A stretch of 64,000 nt of DNA from Sediminibacterium sp. C3 (lineage in GTDB: Bacteria > Bacteroidota > Bacteroidia > Chitinophagales > Chitinophagaceae), in assembly GCF_000508085.1 (NCBI RefSeq), contig NZ_KI669560.1, positions 2,545,815 to 2,609,814 of the forward strand, in the 5' to 3' direction. Within the stretch, counting starts at the first letter, position 1. Each line of letters starts with the position of its first letter. The notes under the pieces were generated by a model. The model was given only the letters and a program-made list of their open reading frames with translations, was not told the origin of the DNA and searched no databases. This document shows, in pieces, positions 1-7,952 of this stretch. A program made the position numbers and the translations under genes.

Positions 1-1560
1 CCCACCTGCATCTGTTCTACGGACAATGGCATTTTGAAGAGAAAAATGATAAAAAGATGCATCAAAAACAAATTGCCCATCCCCTAAAAATCCTTTTATC
101 CCTCCCTCAAAATTCCATCCCTGCTCGGCATTCAGCAGAGGATAAAATTGCCCATCTGAGGGTCTTATTTCTGCAAGCGTAGGGGCTGAAAATCCCCTTG
201 AAGCCACTCCATAAAAATTTATTGTGGAAGTTACAGCGTAATTAAATGAAACCCTTGGACTTATTGGCGAAGCTATCTTTCTGTAATTGAAAGGCGCTGA
301 TACCCTTTGCATAGACTTATACATATAGTCCTGCTGATTAACACTCAGTCCTGCCTGTAGCAAAAACCTCTGGAATGGCTTCCATTTAACCTGTGTAAAA
401 ATAAAATGCTGTTGACTATAAATGATATCATCTGCTAAAAGATTGGCTGGCAGTCCTTTATTGTTTACAAAATTTTTTATGCCAGCTTCATTGGCCATAT
501 ACTCTACACCTGTAGTCCATTGAAACTGATTGGTATTGCCGGAGGGCGACAAAACCCATTGTATTCCTGTTATTAAATTTTTCTCTCTCCGTTTCTCATA
601 ATTGGTAATGAAAGGATTTTCAAATCGGGTATCTGAAAAGCCGAGAAATGCATGAATTGAATTCATTCTATTGATCTGGTATATATCCTGTAATCCAAGC
701 CAAATAGTAGCATTACGAATAGATGCTTTCTGCTCTATAGCTCCGGGTAAAACAGGGGTAGCCTGTCTTGATAATCGGGGATTCATAGCTACCTGTGCAA
801 GTGTAATCCCTCCTGGAGTCTGATAAAACAAATCAGTAAAAAGTAATCCTGATTTAATCTGATGTTTATTTATCAGAACCGAATTCTGCCAGAAGATCCC
901 TGATCGGTTCATCGCAGAATGGTCTCTGTATCCATCTTGTGCCAGACGATGCAAATGGAGGGTTGAACTCCAGCTCCGGGAATTGTACTGCTGTGTTACT
1001 TGTTGCTGATTGTATCCATAAGATCCTGCACTAAAATCTATACGAATCTTTTGTTGAGGCTTCTCTGTAAAATTTGCGTTTTGTTTCATTAACAATACCC
1101 CGCCTGTACCCGCACCATACATACTGGATGCAGGCCCTTTGGCCACTTCTATCTGGTCAAGCTGAGTAAGATCAATTAAATTCAGATAAGTATTCCCTGT
1201 AGCATCAGTAAAGGGTATCTGGTTCCAGTAGACTTTAATATTTCTTACTCCAAACGGTGATCTTAATAAGCTGCCCCTTACCGATAATCGATAACTACCC
1301 GGTGAACGTTCTTCCATTCTGATTCCTGGAATTCTGTTTAATGCGGGTAAAGCAGAGGCGGCAGAAAAGGATTGAAAATCCTTTTGTCCAACAATGGCAA
1401 CTGCGGCAGGTGCTTCTTTCCACTTGACTCTGCTATTAAATACAGTTACCATCACGTCCTGCAGTGGTTTTTCAGCCGATATTGCTGAATCCTGTGCCAT
1501 TAACCGCTTACAAAACAAGAGGAACAAACCTACAAACAAAGCTTTTTTCAAAATCATCAT
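1..1560 (-). CDS. TonB-dependent outer-membrane receptor (partial, 3' end outside window)
   Basis: About 520 codons are open from the ATG at 1560 to the window edge, so the C-terminal part of the barrel is missing. The protein begins with a lysine and hydrophobic leader ending near LMAQD, typical of a Sec signal peptide. A plug domain follows: VTVFNSRVKWKEAPAAVAIV resembles the start of many receptors, then GIRMEERSPGSYRLSVRG and the conserved GPASSMYGAGTGGV turn. Later sequence is aromatic-rich and alternating, as in outer-membrane beta strands. No carboxypeptidase-like N-terminal domain is present, unlike the receptor at 2721-5687. The family imports siderophores, vitamins or glycans using TonB energy; the substrate cannot be read from sequence. 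ATG codons at 1560 and 1557 are both possible starts. Confidence 0.88.
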   Translation of the reverse strand, partial: MMILKKALFVGLFLLFCKRLMAQDSAISAEKPLQDVMVTVFNSRVKWKEAPAAVAIVGQKDFQSFSAASALPALNRIPGIRMEERSPGSYRLSVRGSLLRSPFGVRNIKVYWNQIPFTDATGNTYLNLIDLTQLDQIEVAKGPASSMYGAGTGGVLLMKQNANFTEKPQQKIRIDFSAGSYGYNQQQVTQQYNSRSWSSTLHLHRLAQDGYRDHSAMNRSGIFWQNSVLINKHQIKSGLLFTDLFYQTPGGITLAQVAMNPRLSRQATPVLPGAIEQKASIRNATIWLGLQDIYQINRMNSIHAFLGFSDTRFENPFITNYEKRREKNLITGIQWVLSPSGNTNQFQWTTGVEYMANEAGIKNFVNNKGLPANLLADDIIYSQQHFIFTQVKWKPFQRFLLQAGLSVNQQDYMYKSMQRVSAPFNYRKIASPISPRVSFNYAVTSTINFYGVASRGFSAPTLAEIRPSDGQFYPLLNAEQGWNFEGGIKGFLGDGQFVFDASFYHFSLQNAIVRRTDAGG

Positions 1561-1580
1561 GAGGATAGCTATCAAATAAC

Positions 1581-1604
1581 AAAGCCCGAAATGAATCGGG
1601 CTTT
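1581..1604 (-). terminator. Intrinsic terminator after pdhB
   Basis: A 9-bp perfect inverted repeat (AAAGCCCGA / TCGGGCTTT) with a 6-base loop lies 18 bases past the pdhB stop and 20 bases before the next receptor start. The T-rich flank on the minus strand is short, so termination may be partial. Confidence 0.7.
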
Positions 1605-1622
1605 ATCAGTTCATGTGATATT

Positions 1623-2609
1623 TTATTTCTTCATGTACATTACTTCTTTTACCAGCTTAACCGTTCTGGTTACATCCGGCACTGCCAATGCAGTCAGATT
1701 AGGCGCATAGTGCATAGGTGCATCTGCGCTGGTAATTCTTCTGATGGGTGCATCCAGGTAATCAAACCCTTCTTTCTGAATACGGTAACTGATTTCTGAA
1801 GAAACGGATGCAAATGGCCATTGTTCTTCCACAATAACCAATCGATTGGTTTTCTTGACACTTTCTAAAATGGTCATCCAATCCAGCGGTCTGATGGTTC
1901 TTAAATCAATCACTTCTGCACTTACGCCTTCCTTAGCTAGTTCTTCAGCAGCACCCAATGCCACTTTCATCATTTTATTAAAGGATACAATTGTAACATC
2001 AGTGCCCTGTCTTTTTACATCAGCCTTGCCCAATGGAATATAATATTCTTCATTAGGCACTTCAGATTTATCACCATACATCACTTCACTTTCCATGAAC
2101 ATAACAGGATCCTCCTCAAAACGAATGGCCTGTTTCAATAATCCCTTTGCATCATACCCGTTAGAAGGTGAAACTACTTTTAATCCTGGTATATTGGCAT
2201 AATAACTCTCGAAAGCTGTTGAGTGTTGTGCTCCCAATTGACCCGCACTACCATTGGGTCCTCTGAATACTATAGGACATCCAATTTGACCACCACTCAT
2301 CGCAAGCATTTTTGATGCAGTATTCAGAATCTGATCCATGGCCAATACCGCAAAGTTCCAGGTCATGAACTCAACAATGGGTCTTAATCCATTTTGAGCA
2401 GCACCCACTCCAACTGCTGCAAATCCTAACTCGGCAATAGGCGTGTCAATCACACGTTTATCACCAAATTCAGCCAGCATACCCTGACTCACTTTATAGG
2501 CTCCATTGTACTGAGCTACTTCTTCTCCCATTAAGAACACTCTTTCATCTCTTCTCATTTCTTCACTCATCGCTTCCCGCAGGGCTTCTCTAAATGCTAT
2601 TGAACGCAT
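1623..2609 (-). CDS. pdhB: Pyruvate dehydrogenase E1 component, beta subunit
   Basis: A 328-aa protein matching the E1-beta / transketolase central and C-terminal domain family over its full length. It starts MRSIAFREALREAMSEEM and carries GEEVAQYNGAYKVSQGM, DTPIAELGFAAVGVGAA and the RGPNGSAGQLGAQHS segment that contacts thiamine diphosphate. The C-terminal domain includes IDLRTIRPLDW and VIVEEQWPFAS. With a separate alpha subunit it decarboxylates pyruvate and passes acetyl groups to lipoyl-E2 in the cytoplasm. The alpha subunit is not adjacent, which is common in Bacteroidota. A branched-chain 2-oxoacid E1-beta is a close relative, but the QWPFASVSSEI region fits pyruvate dehydrogenase better. 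A Bacteroidota-type promoter lies just upstream. Confidence 0.93.
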   Translation of the reverse strand: MRSIAFREALREAMSEEMRRDERVFLMGEEVAQYNGAYKVSQGMLAEFGDKRVIDTPIAELGFAAVGVGAAQNGLRPIVEFMTWNFAVLAMDQILNTASKMLAMSGGQIGCPIVFRGPNGSAGQLGAQHSTAFESYYANIPGLKVVSPSNGYDAKGLLKQAIRFEEDPVMFMESEVMYGDKSEVPNEEYYIPLGKADVKRQGTDVTIVSFNKMMKVALGAAEELAKEGVSAEVIDLRTIRPLDWMTILESVKKTNRLVIVEEQWPFASVSSEISYRIQKEGFDYLDAPIRRITSADAPMHYAPNLTALAVPDVTRTVKLVKEVMYMKK

Positions 2610-2632
2610 GGTAGGTTATTTTAAAATGTGCA

Positions 2633-2665
2633 CAAAAATAGAATTTAAACCTATACAAAACCAAA
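2633..2665 (-). promoter_or_regulatory. Putative pdhB promoter
   Basis: An exact Bacteroidota -7 element, TATTTTTG (2633-2640, minus strand), lies 24 bases before the pdhB ATG. TTTG -33 candidates occur at spacings of 15 (2656-2659) and 21 (2662-2665). The latter overlaps the upstream gene's terminator. Confidence 0.5.
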
Positions 2666-2702
2666 AAACCCCTCCTGAGTTTTCACCAGGAAGGGTTTTT
2701 TA
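2663..2702 (-). terminator. Intrinsic terminator after TonB receptor
   Basis: Inverted repeat AAAACCCCTCCTG / CAGGAAGGGTTTT with one mismatch, followed by a T-run on the minus strand. It lies 18 bases past the stop of the receptor at 2721-5687. Confidence 0.8.
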
Positions 2703-2720
2703 TGACTTGTTAAACTATTA

Positions 2721-5687
2721 TTAGAATACGTTCCAGCCAAAGCTTACATAATATAAACCTCCAATCTGTACGTTTCCAAAACCGTTATAGTAGTATTTGT
2801 TGAAAATATTGGTACCACCTACTTTAATCAATGACTTGATGCTTGGTATTTTGTAGCTAACCATAGCGTCAACAGTTGAGTAAGAAGGAACCTGACCTAC
2901 AGCAAATGTACCTTCGTAGTTGAAAGAATCCACCCATCTGTAAGTTACATTAAAGCCATAACGATTGTCTTTCCCGAATCCGCTGTTAGAGAATCCTGCG
3001 TTGAATCTGTATTTAGGCGTATTGAAATAAGAAACAAAACCAGCTGGTAATTCTCCAATTACATCAGAATATAAATTGGCATTAACAGAGAAGTTCTTTG
3101 GCATCAAATACTCCATTGAAGCACCCCAGCCTTTAACATCTACAGAACCAGGTGCATTGGTAGAAATGCTATAAGCAATTCTGGTATTTGCATTTAAAAG
3201 ATTCAATGGACTTGGAGGCAATCCAGCTCTTGCCTGTATTACAGTTACTCCACTTAAGAAGTCTCTGTAACGGGCTGTATAAGCATAAACGTCAATCAAC
3301 AAACGCTTTCCAATCAAGCCCTTGTAACCCACTTCAAATGAAGTAGTAGATTCAGGTTTGAATTCGCCAAACTGTTGTTGTTGAAGTAAACCTGGATTTG
3401 GAGCACCAGCCAAAGCACTTGCACCAAAAGCCTGAACACTGGCTAAAGTATAGGCAGGGTTGCCATTGAAATTGTAGAAATCTCTCAATTGAGGCAACCC
3501 ACCCATCAAACGGGTACCACCACCTACAAGAAGATTGATCCACTGATTCTGTGTAGTTGGGAAACGGTAAGCAGTTTGATAAGAGAAACGTAAATTATGA
3601 TCCTGTGCCAACTTAATTACCGCAGAAACTCTTGGAGTGAAACGGCCTTTGAAGTTGGTATTTTTATCGTAACGTCCGGAAGCAGTAATCTTTAAACGAT
3701 CTCCGAACATTTTTTGTGAAATCTGTAAGTAAGCACCTGTTTCAGTAATGTTGATATTACCGGCAGTATCTGCAAACAAGGTTCCCTGAGAGTTTAGACC
3801 AAACTGACGGATATTACCTCCAATCATTAAATCTGTTCCTTTTTCAGTTAAACCTAAATCGTCAGAAAGGTTGTATTGTGCTTCCAAACTCTTTAAAGTT
3901 GTTCTGTCCACGAATAAACCACCTCCCTGAGAAATTGGGGTATTGGCAATTTGCTGGAATAAAGGATTGTTTCCAATAAATCCGCCAGGTCTTCCCTGAT
4001 CAGCTACATTTCTTGCAGCATTCAGAATATTCATTCTATTGGCAGCTACTACTCCGGGGGCAGCAGTTTGTGCAGCAGTTAATGCAGCAGTTGGAGATAA
4101 ACCTGCACCCAAACCAGCAGCATAACCACCAGCCAATGCAGCAATATAAGTACCAATTGCACCGCTTGAAGCAGACCCTACGGTTGCACCCACAAATTGT
4201 GGATACCACTGAGTAGCACTTGGCTTCCAGGCTTCATTAAATAAACGGGTAGCAATGGTAGAGTTAAAAGAACCTCCAGAATTTTCGCGGGTTGTGTATG
4301 CTCTAACATACCAGTTCTTCGCTTTTAATTCAAATTTGTATTGACCCATTTTTAAGTCCTTCAAAGAGTAACGGTCACTACCTGTGTATACGGTATTACC
4401 CATACCCCAGTATCCGGCAACAATGGCTTCAATTTTATCACTAATCTTGTAATGCAATGCACCACTCAATTTAACGTTCAGTGTTGTTGGGTTTACCACC
4501 TGACTTTCATCGTAACCAGTTCTGGAAACATACAATGGAGAGTTGGCAAATGTTCCTAAAACAGCAGAAGAAGGAATTGGAGTTGGAGTGGTAATGCCAG
4601 GGAATGTTCCTGCTGGTAACAATGCAAGGAATGGATTACCGGCAATAACACCTGCAAATGCAGAACGCAAATCGGCATTGGTTTCATCACCATAAGTGTT
4701 AACACCATCGTAGTTTGGATCTGTCAAGCGATTGCCCGGAATTACATTTCCGTTAGGGCTGGCAGACAATGGAGAACGCAGATAGTTGCCGTTGTTATTA
4801 GCCAACCAGTCCTGAGCCTGAACAAACTGAAGATTCATTTTGTATGCCCACTTTTCATTAATTTTTTTAGCAAAACGTACACTCCAGTCATAATAAGGAG
4901 ATCTTGGACGCTGTTTGTTATCTACGTGGTTGATACCAGATTTAATCTGGAAACTCAATCCCTGGTATTTAAACGGATTTTTACTGTTGATCAATAAAGT
5001 ACCATTGGTACCACCGGGACCATACAATGCAGAAGATGCACCTTGTAATAGTTCCATGTTCTCAACATCTAATTCTGTTAAGCCAATGATATTTCCCACT
5101 GAGAAATTCAATCCTGGCGACTGATTGTCCATACCGTCCACAATCTGATTCAAACGAGTGTTACCACTGCTGTTAAAACCACGTGTACCAACACTGGTAA
5201 AAGTTAAACTTGCAGTCACCACGTCTACTCCTTTCAAAGTAGCAATCATATCGTAGTAATTTGCGGCGGGAGCATTTCTGATAGCCGCTGGTCCTATTCT
5301 TTCAATAGAAACCGGAGACTCAAGAATACGCTCTGGCACTCTGGATGCAGATACAACGATTTCATCACCCAATGTGAAAGCTGTTTCAAGTTCAACAACA
5401 ATATCCTGATTGTTATCCTTTACAACTACTTCCTTGGCTGCATAACCTACAGAAGAGATCACAAGGGTAAAAGGTAATTTTTGAACAGTGGAAAATTTAA
5501 AATTTCCTTTGTCATCGGTATAAGTACCTGCAGTACCTCCTTTAACAGAAATTGAAACCGCAGAAAGGAATTCTTTGGTCTTTCCATTTTTTACACTGCC
5601 GGAAACGGTTGTTTGCTGAGCCATTACTGAAATACTCAATAAAAGTGCAAAGACAGACAAGCCGAAATGGGTTAATAGTCTTCTCAT
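2721..5687 (-). CDS. TonB-dependent receptor with carboxypeptidase-like regulatory domain
   Basis: A 988-aa outer-membrane protein. Residues 1-24 are a clean signal peptide ending VMAQQ. Residues about 26-110 form a CarboxypepD_reg-like beta-sandwich (TVSGSVKNGKTKEFLSAVSI, GTYTDDKGNF). A plug follows (EIVVSASRVPERILESPVSI, ENMELLQGASSALYGPGGTN). The rest is a long barrel ending in YYVSFGWNVF with a terminal aromatic residue, as outer-membrane barrels do. The family imports substrates at TonB expense. It lacks an adjacent SusD gene, so it is not a clear SusC of a glycan locus. Residues about 496-556 are unusually rich in alanine and glycine, probably a surface loop. It appears monocistronic with its own terminator. 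The substrate is unknown. Confidence 0.92.
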   Translation of the reverse strand: MRRLLTHFGLSVFALLLSISVMAQQTTVSGSVKNGKTKEFLSAVSISVKGGTAGTYTDDKGNFKFSTVQKLPFTLVISSVGYAAKEVVVKDNNQDIVVELETAFTLGDEIVVSASRVPERILESPVSIERIGPAAIRNAPAANYYDMIATLKGVDVVTASLTFTSVGTRGFNSSGNTRLNQIVDGMDNQSPGLNFSVGNIIGLTELDVENMELLQGASSALYGPGGTNGTLLINSKNPFKYQGLSFQIKSGINHVDNKQRPRSPYYDWSVRFAKKINEKWAYKMNLQFVQAQDWLANNNGNYLRSPLSASPNGNVIPGNRLTDPNYDGVNTYGDETNADLRSAFAGVIAGNPFLALLPAGTFPGITTPTPIPSSAVLGTFANSPLYVSRTGYDESQVVNPTTLNVKLSGALHYKISDKIEAIVAGYWGMGNTVYTGSDRYSLKDLKMGQYKFELKAKNWYVRAYTTRENSGGSFNSTIATRLFNEAWKPSATQWYPQFVGATVGSASSGAIGTYIAALAGGYAAGLGAGLSPTAALTAAQTAAPGVVAANRMNILNAARNVADQGRPGGFIGNNPLFQQIANTPISQGGGLFVDRTTLKSLEAQYNLSDDLGLTEKGTDLMIGGNIRQFGLNSQGTLFADTAGNINITETGAYLQISQKMFGDRLKITASGRYDKNTNFKGRFTPRVSAVIKLAQDHNLRFSYQTAYRFPTTQNQWINLLVGGGTRLMGGLPQLRDFYNFNGNPAYTLASVQAFGASALAGAPNPGLLQQQQFGEFKPESTTSFEVGYKGLIGKRLLIDVYAYTARYRDFLSGVTVIQARAGLPPSPLNLLNANTRIAYSISTNAPGSVDVKGWGASMEYLMPKNFSVNANLYSDVIGELPAGFVSYFNTPKYRFNAGFSNSGFGKDNRYGFNVTYRWVDSFNYEGTFAVGQVPSYSTVDAMVSYKIPSIKSLIKVGGTNIFNKYYYNGFGNVQIGGLYYVSFGWNVF

Positions 5688-5820
5688 ATTGGCAATTTTT
5701 GTTTGAATTGTAAGGCAAAATACTGTATGTTCCCCTCACATAAAAATTTAATTTACACAATAAATCAGCGGTTTGTGGACAAATTTTAATGAAGCTGGCA
5801 GGTTTTAGAAAAAAGCAGTC

Positions 5821-5828
5821 TAATTTTG
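5821..5828 (+). promoter_or_regulatory. Putative purC -7 element very close to the start codon
   Basis: TAATTTTG matches the Bacteroidota TAnnTTTG element and ends 4 bases before the purC ATG. Initiation just downstream would give a transcript with almost no leader. No good TTTG lies at the usual spacing, so this is tentative. Confidence 0.4.
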
Positions 5829-5832
5829 GGAA

Positions 5833-6759
5833 ATGGCACAATATAATTTCCCCGATCAAACCGGTTTTTACAGAGGTAAAGTAAGAGATGTTTATTCCAT
5901 TGGCAGCCAGTGGCTGGTGATGGTTGCAAGTGACCGGATTTCGGCATTTGATGTCATTTTACCCAGGACCATCCCTTACAAGGGCCAGGTTTTGAATCAG
6001 ATTGCGGCTTATATGCTTGAACAGACCGCAGATATCTGCCCCAACTGGTTATTCGATTCGCCTGCCCCCCATGTTTCCATCGGCAGAAGATGCGAGCCCT
6101 TTAAAATTGAAATGGTCGTGAGAGGAAATCTGGTGGGACATGCCTGGCGGACCTATCAATCCGGTTCCCGGATGATTTGCGGGGTAACTATGCCGGAGGG
6201 GTTAAAGGAAAATGATTTTTTCCCGACACCCTTAATCACTCCTTCAACCAAAGCAGCTGAAGGACACGACGAAGACATTTCCAAAGAAGCCATTATTGCA
6301 GAGGGATTGGCAACCGCTGACGAATGGGATGTACTTGAAAAGTACGCACTGGCTTTGTTTCAAAGAGGAAAAGAAATTGCAGCCAAAAGAGGACTGATTT
6401 TGGCAGATACCAAATACGAATTTGGCAAACTGGGAGATACCATTTACCTGATGGATGAAATTCATACCCCGGATTCATCCCGCTATTTTTATGCGGAACA
6501 ATTCGAAGAAAAACAAATCCGTGGTGAGAGGCAAACCCAATTGAGCAAGGAATTTGTAAGAGAGTGGTTAATCGCCAATGATTTTATGGGGAAGGAAGGA
6601 CAAACAGTTCCCGCAATGAGCGACGAATGGATACAAACCATCAGTAAGCGTTATATTGAATTGTATGAGAAAGTAATTGGAGAACCCTTTCAGCCTCAGG
6701 ACTTTTCTGAAGAAGAAACTTACAGGGCGGTTATTCAATCCCTGGAAAAAATACAATAA
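5833..6759 (+). CDS. purC: Phosphoribosylaminoimidazole-succinocarboxamide synthase (SAICAR synthase)
   Basis: A 308-aa protein of the usual length for the longer SAICAR synthase type. Family motifs include FYRGKVRDVYSIG (ATP-binding loop), VASDRISAFDVILP, KIEMVVRGNLVGHAW, STKAAEGHDEDIS and LADTKYEFGK followed by LMDEIHTPDSSRYF. It condenses CAIR with aspartate using ATP in de novo purine synthesis in the cytoplasm. No in-frame ATG precedes the conserved core other than 5833, so the start is well supported. The gene stands alone and converges on trhO with only 7 bases between stops; a 7-bp inverted repeat (GGCAGGA/TCCTGCC, 6760-6780) spans that junction. Confidence 0.96.
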   Translation: MAQYNFPDQTGFYRGKVRDVYSIGSQWLVMVASDRISAFDVILPRTIPYKGQVLNQIAAYMLEQTADICPNWLFDSPAPHVSIGRRCEPFKIEMVVRGNLVGHAWRTYQSGSRMICGVTMPEGLKENDFFPTPLITPSTKAAEGHDEDISKEAIIAEGLATADEWDVLEKYALALFQRGKEIAAKRGLILADTKYEFGKLGDTIYLMDEIHTPDSSRYFYAEQFEEKQIRGERQTQLSKEFVREWLIANDFMGKEGQTVPAMSDEWIQTISKRYIELYEKVIGEPFQPQDFSEEETYRAVIQSLEKIQ

Positions 6760-6766
6760 GGCAGGA

Positions 6767-7864
6767 TTATATCTCCTGCCCCATTTCTTTTTTCGCCTGT
6801 ACAATTTCGTCCAGCCGGGGTCTGATACGGGCCTGGCTTTTATTGAATATATTACGCCCCTTATCTATCCCTTTTCTTATTTCAGCTTGTCTTTCCAATG
6901 GCATATGAATGGTTTCTTTACATTCTGTACTGCAACATCCTTCATATTTTTCTGCACAGGAAGGACATTGTATAAATAGCAAATGGCAACCATCATTTTT
7001 ACAGTTGGTATGACTATCGCAAACCGCTCCGCACTGATGACAATGTGCAATGATATCTTGTGTGATACGCTCCCCTAACCTATCATCAAATACAAAGTTT
7101 TTCCCTATGAATTTAGGTTCCAGTGCCTGACGTTTTATTTCATTGGCATAATGAATAATACCTCCTTCCAGGTGATACACTTTTTCAAATCCTTTGTGCA
7201 ACATATAGGCACTGGCTTTTTCACAACGGATTCCTCCCGTGCAATACATCACCACATTCTTATCTTCCTTTCCCTGTAACATTTCTACTGCCATGGGTAA
7301 TTGCTCCCGGAAAGTATCCGAAGGAATTTCAACCGCATTGGCAAAATGCCCCACTTCATACTCATAGTGGTTGCGCATATCAATCACAATGGTATTGGGG
7401 TCGTTCAGCATTTCGTTCATCTGGGCTGCATTTAAATACTTGCCCTTACGCTCCATAGAAAATTCAGGATCGTCAATACCATCCGCTACAATTTTTTCCC
7501 TGACTTTTATTTTTAGCACCCAGAAACTTTTCCCCTGTGTTAAAGGATCATTTAAACCAGAAGGGTCTTCTACTGCAATATTCAATCTTAGATTTTCCAG
7601 CCCGGAAATAGACTCCATAATCCTTTTAAATTCATCCATATGATGCTCAGGTACACTTATTTGCGCATTAATACCTTCCTTGGCAACATATACCCTTCCA
7701 AAAACGGAAATAGCATTGTACATTTTGTACAGTTGATCCCTGAATTCCTGTGGATTCTGGATGGGGAAATAACGATAAAAACTAATGGTAATTCTTTTGA
7801 ACGTTTCTTGCATCAAACGCTCTTTCAGCTCCTTATTGGAGACACGATTGTGTAGTACTGCCAT
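6767..7864 (-). CDS. trhO: tRNA uridine(34) hydroxylase, rhodanese family (YceA/TrhO)
   Basis: A 365-aa protein with the TrhO layout: an N-terminal acylphosphatase-like domain ([30 protein letters not shown]), a rhodanese domain with [15 protein letters not shown] and the loop [11 protein letters not shown] (catalytic Cys about 208), then a cysteine-rich C-terminal segment ([28 protein letters not shown]). The family makes 5-hydroxyuridine at the tRNA wobble position using oxygen. The cysteine-rich tail probably binds zinc, by family analogy. The start at MAVLHN is upstream of a second Met at residue 18, also possible. A perfect 7-bp hairpin (7878-7895) lies just before the start. Confidence 0.92.
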   Translation of the reverse strand: MAVLHNRVSNKELKERLMQETFKRITISFYRYFPIQNPQEFRDQLYKMYNAISVFGRVYVAKEGINAQISVPEHHMDEFKRIMESISGLENLRLNIAVEDPSGLNDPLTQGKSFWVLKIKVREKIVADGIDDPEFSMERKGKYLNAAQMNEMLNDPNTIVIDMRNHYEYEVGHFANAVEIPSDTFREQLPMAVEMLQGKEDKNVVMYCTGGIRCEKASAYMLHKGFEKVYHLEGGIIHYANEIKRQALEPKFIGKNFVFDDRLGERITQDIIAHCHQCGAVCDSHTNCKNDGCHLLFIQCPSCAEKYEGCCSTECKETIHMPLERQAEIRKGIDKGRNIFNKSQARIRPRLDEIVQAKKEMGQEI

Positions 7865-7940
7865 AAATAAATTTTAGACATAGCTATTGCTATGTTCCGT
7901 TAAAAAATGGAGCTGCTTGCAGGGCAGCCAAAATTCATGG

Positions 7941-7948
7941 CAAAAATA
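7941..7948 (-). promoter_or_regulatory. Putative trhO -7 element
   Basis: An exact TATTTTTG on the minus strand, 77 bases before the trhO ATG and directly after the stop of the upstream DUF5686 gene. No convincing TTTG lies at the usual spacing. Confidence 0.35.
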
Positions 7949-7952
7949 CAAA

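Noticed and set aside
4013-4216. Opposite-strand frame within the TonB receptor gene
   Set aside because: It is the mirror of the Ala/Gly-rich coding segment, is low complexity and Gln-rich, and has no start signals of its own.
2721-5687. SusC/SusD glycan-uptake locus
   Set aside because: No SusD-like lipoprotein is adjacent to either TonB receptor; neighbours are housekeeping genes.
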